Shown piece after piece: positions 4,691 to 9,052 of a DNA stretch of 9,052 nt. How positions within the stretch are numbered: position 1 is the stretch's first letter; each line of letters starts with the position of its first letter. Position numbers and translations under genes: made by a program. Source of the stretch: Ileibacterium sp. (GTDB lineage: Bacteria; Bacillota_I; Bacilli_A; Erysipelotrichales; Erysipelotrichaceae); the NCBI GenBank assembly GCA_021443945.1, contig JABUSF010000001.1, positions 60,548-69,599 of the forward strand, in the 5' to 3' direction. The notes beneath the pieces were generated by a model. That model saw nothing but the letters and a program-made list of their open reading frames with translations. It was not told where the DNA came from and did not search any database.

Positions 4691-6277
4691 ATGGAAAATG
4701 CGAAAAAGAAACTGATCCAGTTTAAAAACGTGCAGAAAAGCTTTGGTGATCAGATCATTCTGAAAGGTATCGATCTGGACATCAACGAAAACGAATTTGT
4801 AACTCTGTTAGGACCTTCCGGATGCGGAAAAACCACACTGTTAAGAATCCTGGGAGGGTTTCTGGAAGCAGATGAAGGCAAGGTGCTCATTGACGGCAAG
4901 GACATTTCCGATCTGCCTCCCTACAAGCGGGAACTGAACACGGTTTTCCAGAAATACGCTTTGTTCCCCAATATGAACGTATACGACAACATTGCCTTTG
5001 GACTGCGGATTAAGAAAGTTTCCAATGACATCATTGAACAGAAAGTCATGCGCATGCTTCGTCTGATTGGTCTGGAAGGCTATGAAAAGCGGGAAATTAC
5101 CCAGCTGTCCGGCGGTCAGCAGCAGCGTGTTGCCATTGCCCGTGCTTTGGTCAACGAGCCCAACGTGCTCCTTTTGGACGAACCGCTGGGCGCTCTGGAT
5201 TTGAAGCTGCGCAAGGAAATGCAGTACGAGCTGAAGCGCATTCAGCAGGAAGTGGGCATCACCTTTATTTTTGTCACCCACGACCAGGAAGAAGCTCTGA
5301 CCATGTCCGACAAGATCGTCGTTATGAAAGACGGAGAAATCCAGCAGGTGGGAAGCCCGGCTGAAATTTACAACGAACCGAAAAACGCCTATGTGGCCAA
5401 CTTTATCGGTGAATCCAATATTATTCCCGGCACCATGGTGTCTGACCGGGTGGTGCGCTTTGATGACAAAGACTTCAACTGCGTGGATGTGGGATTTAAA
5501 CCCAACGAAGAAGTGGATGTGGTCATCCGCCCGGAAGATCTGGAAATTGTAAAACCGTCCCAGGGAAAGATCAAAGGAACCGTCGACTCCGTTCTTTTCA
5601 AAGGCATGCACAACGAAGTGATGGTGGAAACCGTTTTGGGAAGCCATGTCACCGTCAATATGGTCATTATCAATGACTCCGCCAACCAGAAAGATGAAGG
5701 CGATGTCCACATTTCTGCCAATGACTTCTATCTGGATTTGGAAGATATGAAAGACATTCAGGAAAAAGATCTCATCGCCCGTGCCGATGCGCAGGCCTGG
5801 AACGATGCGGATGAGCAGCTGTCCATCGAACGGGTGGAAACCGACCTGAAGGAAGAACTGGGAAATTACGACATTACCTTCTACACCCAGGGAGGCCTTT
5901 CCATTACCAAGCACATTCGGGTTGTGGATCAGGCTGTTGTGAAAAACGAAAAGAAAAATGAGGCTGTTTCGGCCTTCAACTTCTTCAAAACCGCTGACGA
6001 AATCAAAGAGTCCGTGGCTTTGGATACCGACTTGAAAACCTGGGCCAACGCCCAGGCCTGGAAGCTGGACAACGAAGATGAAGGTGTGGAAGTCTTTGCG
6101 GAATACGACTTTGACCCGGAAAACATTACCGAAGGGGTTTATCCGGTGACGTTCTGGACCAAAGGACGGGAACTGAAAGTTCATACCACGAAGAATGTGG
6201 AAGAAGGAGCTGAAGTTGGGCTGACCTTTGCTCCGGAAGACATTCACGTGATGGAAAAGATGGGATACGGCTCATGA
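4691..6277 (+). CDS. potA: Spermidine/putrescine ABC transporter ATPase PotA with inserted repeats
   Basis: This is the ATP-hydrolysing subunit on the cytoplasmic face of the polyamine importer. The nucleotide-binding domain is complete: Walker A GPSGCGKTT (41-49), Q-loop Q87, signature LSGGQQQR (139-146), Walker B VLLLDEP (159-165) with catalytic E164, and switch H197. A TOBE region follows from about 235. At 528 residues it is some 150 longer than typical PotA (about 360). The excess lies inside the TOBE region: the strand ending near 320 and the closing strands RELKVHTT (493-500) to GLTFAPEDIHVM (510-521) are separated by two repeats of about 75 residues. These start ISANDF (341-346) and VSAFNF (426-431), share an A-[DN]-AQAW element (365-370, 452-457) and end in G-x-Y-x-[IV]-TF-x-T (391-399, 482-490). 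They resemble Ig-like repeats of Gram-positive surface proteins, which is odd for a cytoplasmic protein. AAAGGA (4677-4682) precedes the ATG by eight bases. The stop overlaps potB. Confidence 0.94.
   Translation: MENAKKKLIQFKNVQKSFGDQIILKGIDLDINENEFVTLLGPSGCGKTTLLRILGGFLEADEGKVLIDGKDISDLPPYKRELNTVFQKYALFPNMNVYDNIAFGLRIKKVSNDIIEQKVMRMLRLIGLEGYEKREITQLSGGQQQRVAIARALVNEPNVLLLDEPLGALDLKLRKEMQYELKRIQQEVGITFIFVTHDQEEALTMSDKIVVMKDGEIQQVGSPAEIYNEPKNAYVANFIGESNIIPGTMVSDRVVRFDDKDFNCVDVGFKPNEEVDVVIRPEDLEIVKPSQGKIKGTVDSVLFKGMHNEVMVETVLGSHVTVNMVIINDSANQKDEGDVHISANDFYLDLEDMKDIQEKDLIARADAQAWNDADEQLSIERVETDLKEELGNYDITFYTQGGLSITKHIRVVDQAVVKNEKKNEAVSAFNFFKTADEIKESVALDTDLKTWANAQAWKLDNEDEGVEVFAEYDFDPENITEGVYPVTFWTKGRELKVHTTKNVEEGAEVGLTFAPEDIHVMEKMGYGS
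5705..6181 (+). repeat. Two Ig-like tandem repeats within potA
   Basis: Residues of about 339-413 and 425-497 of PotA form two diverged copies of one unit. Shared points are [IV]SA-x-[ND]F at the start, a Leu/Asp-rich helix-like stretch, A-[DN]-AQAW, an acidic segment, and G-x-Y-x-[IV]-TF-x-T near the end. The second copy merges into the C-terminal TOBE strands. The units are acidic (many Asp and Glu). The duplication is visible at protein level; the Ig-like assignment rests on similarity to remembered surface-protein repeats. Confidence 0.7.
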
Positions 6278-7107
6278 AGGCATTTCGTCGATTAGCGGTT
6301 CCATATATTATCTGGAGCGCACTGATGCTGCTGCTTCCTATGCTTTTGATCCTGTTTTACTCGCTGATCAAACCGGGAAACACCATTGTCAGTTTTCAGG
6401 TGACTCTTGCAAACTACGTGAAGTTTTTTACGGACAAGGACTTCCTGCTCATTTTGTGGCGTTCTTTGTCCATTGCTCTGAAGACGACAGCTCTCTGTCT
6501 GATTCTTGGCTACCCCATTGCCTACTTTATTGCCCGCTCTCCCCAGAAGCTGCAGTCCACGCTGATCATGCTGATCACTGTGCCCATGTGGATCAACATG
6601 CTGGTGAGAACCTATGCCTGGATCGGCATTTTGACCAAAGGCGGTCTAGTAAGCACCATTTTGAGCTGGTTTGGATTCCAGGATGTGGATTTGATGTATA
6701 CCCAGACGGCCGTTTTGATCGGTATGGTGTACAACTATCTGCCTTTTATGATTCTGCAGATCAATACCTCCCTGTCCAAAATGGATCCTTCCCTTCTGGA
6801 AGCGGCCAGCGATCTGGGAGCAAGCCCTGTACAGTCCTTTTTGCGGGTGACTCTGCCGCTGTCGGTTCCGGGAATTGTCTCCGGAATCACTCTGGTCTTT
6901 CTGCCGGCGGTTTCCGCCTTCTTTATCCCGAAACTGTTAGGCGGCGGAAGCTGGTTCCTGATCGGCAACGTCATTGAAAACCAGTTCATTACAGTCGGGG
7001 AATGGAACTTTGGTTCTGCCATCTCTGTCATCATGGCCATCATCATGATGCTTTTGATGTCACTGGTGCGCAAAGTGGATTCCAAAGGAAAGAAGGAGGC
7101 TGCCTAA
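6274..7107 (+). CDS. potB: Polyamine ABC transporter permease PotB
   Basis: This 277-residue inner-membrane channel subunit is the normal length for PotB. It has about six hydrophobic helices, at roughly 10-32, 62-85, 95-120, 140-162, 195-220 and 245-265. The cytoplasmic EAA loop that docks on the ATPase is clear: EAASDLGASPVQSF (176-189) followed by VTLPLSVPG (192-200). The long periplasm-side segment after the first helix is typical of PotB/PotC-type permeases. Its ATG overlaps the potA stop in ATGA, with no strong ribosome binding site just upstream, so translation is probably coupled to potA. It would pair with the permease half of the next gene to form the heterodimeric pore. Confidence 0.95.
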   Translation: MKAFRRLAVPYIIWSALMLLLPMLLILFYSLIKPGNTIVSFQVTLANYVKFFTDKDFLLILWRSLSIALKTTALCLILGYPIAYFIARSPQKLQSTLIMLITVPMWINMLVRTYAWIGILTKGGLVSTILSWFGFQDVDLMYTQTAVLIGMVYNYLPFMILQINTSLSKMDPSLLEAASDLGASPVQSFLRVTLPLSVPGIVSGITLVFLPAVSAFFIPKLLGGGSWFLIGNVIENQFITVGEWNFGSAISVIMAIIMMLLMSLVRKVDSKGKKEAA

Positions 7108-9033
7108 ATGCACAAGAAAAAACGCTGGTTTGGCGGCTCTCTGATGACATTGCTGACGGTATTCTTCTACCTGCCCATTGTCTTCATGATTGTCTTTTCC
7201 TTCAACTCCAGCAAATCGCTGACCAGCTTTACCGGATTCTCTCTGCGCTGGTACCAGCAGATGCTGGCAAGCCACGATATGATGACGTCCTTGTATGTCA
7301 CCATTATCGTTGCGGTTCTGGCCACAGTGGTTTCCACCATTGTGGGAACCATCACCGCCATTGGAATGGTGTATTCCAAAAAGCTGGTCCGTCAGTATCT
7401 GACCTCTGTCAACGATCTTCCCATGATGAACCCGGAAATCGTGACGGCCATTGGTCTGATGCTGCTGTTTATTACCTTTAAAATTGAAAGAGGCTTTGTG
7501 ACCCTTCTGCTGGCGCACATTGCCTTCTGTATTCCCTATGTAATGCTTTCGGTGATGCCAAAGCTGAGAACGCTGGATCCCAACCTGGCGGATGCGGCCA
7601 TGGATTTGGGAGCCACCCCTTTTCAGACCCTGACCAAAGTCATCATTCCGGAAATTATGCCCGGTGTCGTATCCGGTGCCTTGATTGCCTTTACCATGAG
7701 CTTTGATGACTTTATCATCAGTTACTTTGCCACCGGCAAAGGGGTCAAAAACCTGTCCATTATGGTGTACACCATGGCCAAGCGCGTCAATCCGTCCATC
7801 AATGCCATCTCTACGCTGGTGGTGGTGGGGATTACCATCATTCTGCTTTTGATGAACATACTTCCGGCCTGGACCAAAAAGCGGGAAGAAAAGAGACTGC
7901 AGGATCCAAACTACGTTCCAAATCCAAAAAGAAAGAAAGTGTACGGATGGGTGGCTGCCCTTGTTGTGGCTGCCATTACCATTGGTTCCTTCATGGGTCT
8001 GGAAGGAGGCACAAGCACGCAGGACTTCTCCGGGCAGAGCCTGCATGTCTATTTGCCGGGAGAATACATTTCCGATGAAATGGTGGCCAATTTCGAAGAG
8101 CAGACCGGAGCGAAAGTCATTATGGACAACTTCGACTCCAACGAACAGGCCTATATCAAAATTGCCAACGGAGAAGTGTATGATGTGGTGATTCCATCGG
8201 ATTACATGATTGAACGCCTCATTCAGGAAGATATGCTGCAGAAGCTGGATCCGGCCAAGATTGACGAAGCCCTGGCTTCTATGACGGAAAGCACTCTGGG
8301 CATGGCCTACGATCCTCTCAACGAATACTCCGTTCCATACTTCTGGGGCACCGTGGGCATTGCCTACGATAAAAACCAGGTGGATGAAGCCGATCTGGAA
8401 AGAGAAGGCTGGGAGATTTTCAGAGATCCAAAATATAAGGGAAATGTCTATCTGTACGATTCTGAACGGGATCAGTTCATGGTGGCTTTAAAAGCATTGG
8501 GCTATTCCATGAACACAGACAATCCGCAGGAGCTGGAAAAAGCCAACGAGTGGCTGACCGATCTGGTGCAGAATATGAATACGGAAATCGTCACCGATGA
8601 AATCATCGACAACATGGCCAATGCCAGAAAAGCTCTTGGTCTTGTGTACTCCGGTGATGCCGCCTATATCATGGCTGAAAATCCGGACATTGGATATTAC
8701 CTGCCGGAAGAAGGAACGAACATTTGGCTGGACGGCATGTGCATTCCAAAGAATGCCAAAAACGTGGATCTGGCTTACGCCTTTATCAACTATGCCGCGT
8801 CTTACGAAGCTCAGATGCTCAACTCCGGATTTGTGGGCTACACGGCTCCGAATAAGGAAGCTGCTGCCGAGATGAGCGGTACAGGCGGAGATTACGAAGG
8901 AATTAACGCCTACACCCCAAGAGAAGGCCATTCGAAAGATGAAACCTTCAAATACAACGAAGATACCAGAAAACAGATTGCGGAGTACTGGAGCAAAATT
9001 AAAGTGACCGCCAGCAACTCTGCGGAAAAATAG
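7108..9033 (+). CDS. potCD: PotC-PotD fusion: polyamine permease plus tethered binding protein
   Basis: One 641-residue polypeptide joins two usually separate subunits. Residues 1-258 are a PotC-type permease with six helices and an EAA-like loop, DAAMDLGATPFQTL (162-175) with VIIPEIMPG (178-186). A charged linker (259-278) leads to an additional hydrophobic helix (279-299) with no lipobox Cys, then a PotD-type binding domain (about 310-635). With six helices ending inside, the seventh places PotD outside the cell as a permanent tether. Pocket residues equivalent to Escherichia coli PotD are largely kept: Y366 (Y85), D455 (E171), W540 and D542 (W255, D257) and Y578 (Y293). W229 is Y514, and the first aromatic and next residue (W34, T35) are P317 and G318. 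AAGGAGG (7093-7099), inside the end of potB, lies eight bases before the ATG; there is no gap between the genes. It is the last gene of the operon seen here. Confidence 0.94.
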   Translation: MHKKKRWFGGSLMTLLTVFFYLPIVFMIVFSFNSSKSLTSFTGFSLRWYQQMLASHDMMTSLYVTIIVAVLATVVSTIVGTITAIGMVYSKKLVRQYLTSVNDLPMMNPEIVTAIGLMLLFITFKIERGFVTLLLAHIAFCIPYVMLSVMPKLRTLDPNLADAAMDLGATPFQTLTKVIIPEIMPGVVSGALIAFTMSFDDFIISYFATGKGVKNLSIMVYTMAKRVNPSINAISTLVVVGITIILLLMNILPAWTKKREEKRLQDPNYVPNPKRKKVYGWVAALVVAAITIGSFMGLEGGTSTQDFSGQSLHVYLPGEYISDEMVANFEEQTGAKVIMDNFDSNEQAYIKIANGEVYDVVIPSDYMIERLIQEDMLQKLDPAKIDEALASMTESTLGMAYDPLNEYSVPYFWGTVGIAYDKNQVDEADLEREGWEIFRDPKYKGNVYLYDSERDQFMVALKALGYSMNTDNPQELEKANEWLTDLVQNMNTEIVTDEIIDNMANARKALGLVYSGDAAYIMAENPDIGYYLPEEGTNIWLDGMCIPKNAKNVDLAYAFINYAASYEAQMLNSGFVGYTAPNKEAAAEMSGTGGDYEGINAYTPREGHSKDETFKYNEDTRKQIAEYWSKIKVTASNSAEK

Positions 9034-9052
9034 GAATTCAAAAATCTCAGTC

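Noticed and set aside
4841..6247. 468-codon open frame on the minus strand opposite potA
   Set aside because: It is the antisense shadow of potA. The translation is rich in His, Phe and Val with no recognisable domain, while the plus-strand frame has all ABC ATPase motifs.
7060..8046. 328-codon open frame on the minus strand opposite potB/potCD
   Set aside because: The translation is a His/Gly/Asn-rich shadow of the permease frame with no family resemblance and no ribosome binding site.
7108..9033. PotCD fusion as a sequencing frameshift artefact
   Set aside because: The join is in frame, has a sensible linker and an added membrane helix, and the predicted topology puts the PotD domain outside.

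Overview
The window looks like a chromosomal segment of a Bacillota (Firmicutes) bacterium with mid-range GC. Genes have strong AGGAGG-type ribosome binding sites, hairpin-plus-T-run terminators and sigma-A-type promoters. The fused PotC-PotD polypeptide and the PuuR-like regulator next to potABC suggest the Erysipelotrichia or a relative, but this is inference and no marker gene fixes the taxon.

Layout. (1) 1-305: AT-rich leader with no gene, ending in a promoter with an extended -10 and a perfect 14-bp palindrome over its -35 region. (2) 306-1778: a full-length GH77 (MalQ-type 4-alpha-glucanotransferase) protein in which two of the three catalytic acidic residues are replaced, so probably a pseudoenzyme; a terminator follows. 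(3) 1942-2463: a six-helix DUF308/HdeD-type membrane protein on its own transcript, ending in a UUCG-loop terminator. (4) 2499-2845: a gene-free convergent gap with GC-rich, mutually exclusive hairpins. (5) 2903-3769, minus strand: a DUF368 (PopT) polyprenyl-phosphate transporter with its own promoter and terminator. (6) 3770-4138: a divergent control region holding the popT promoter, two cre-like palindromes, a strong pot promoter and two copies of a 17-bp palindromic motif. (7) 4139-9033: a tight plus-strand operon of a PuuR-like XRE/cupin regulator, potA, potB and a potC-potD fusion. Spacings are 15 bp, a 4-bp ATGA overlap and 0 bp.

The operon forms a complete polyamine (spermidine/putrescine) ABC importer: PotA is the ATPase, PotB and the N-terminal half of PotCD form the channel, and the C-terminal half of PotCD is the external binding protein, tethered by an extra membrane helix. 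The first gene is probably its polyamine-sensing regulator.

The most unusual signals are the PotA protein (528 residues, well above the usual ~360), whose TOBE region is interrupted by two tandem repeats resembling Ig-like repeats of surface proteins, and the catalytically degenerate MalQ. I found no mobile element, CRISPR array, tRNA or rRNA.
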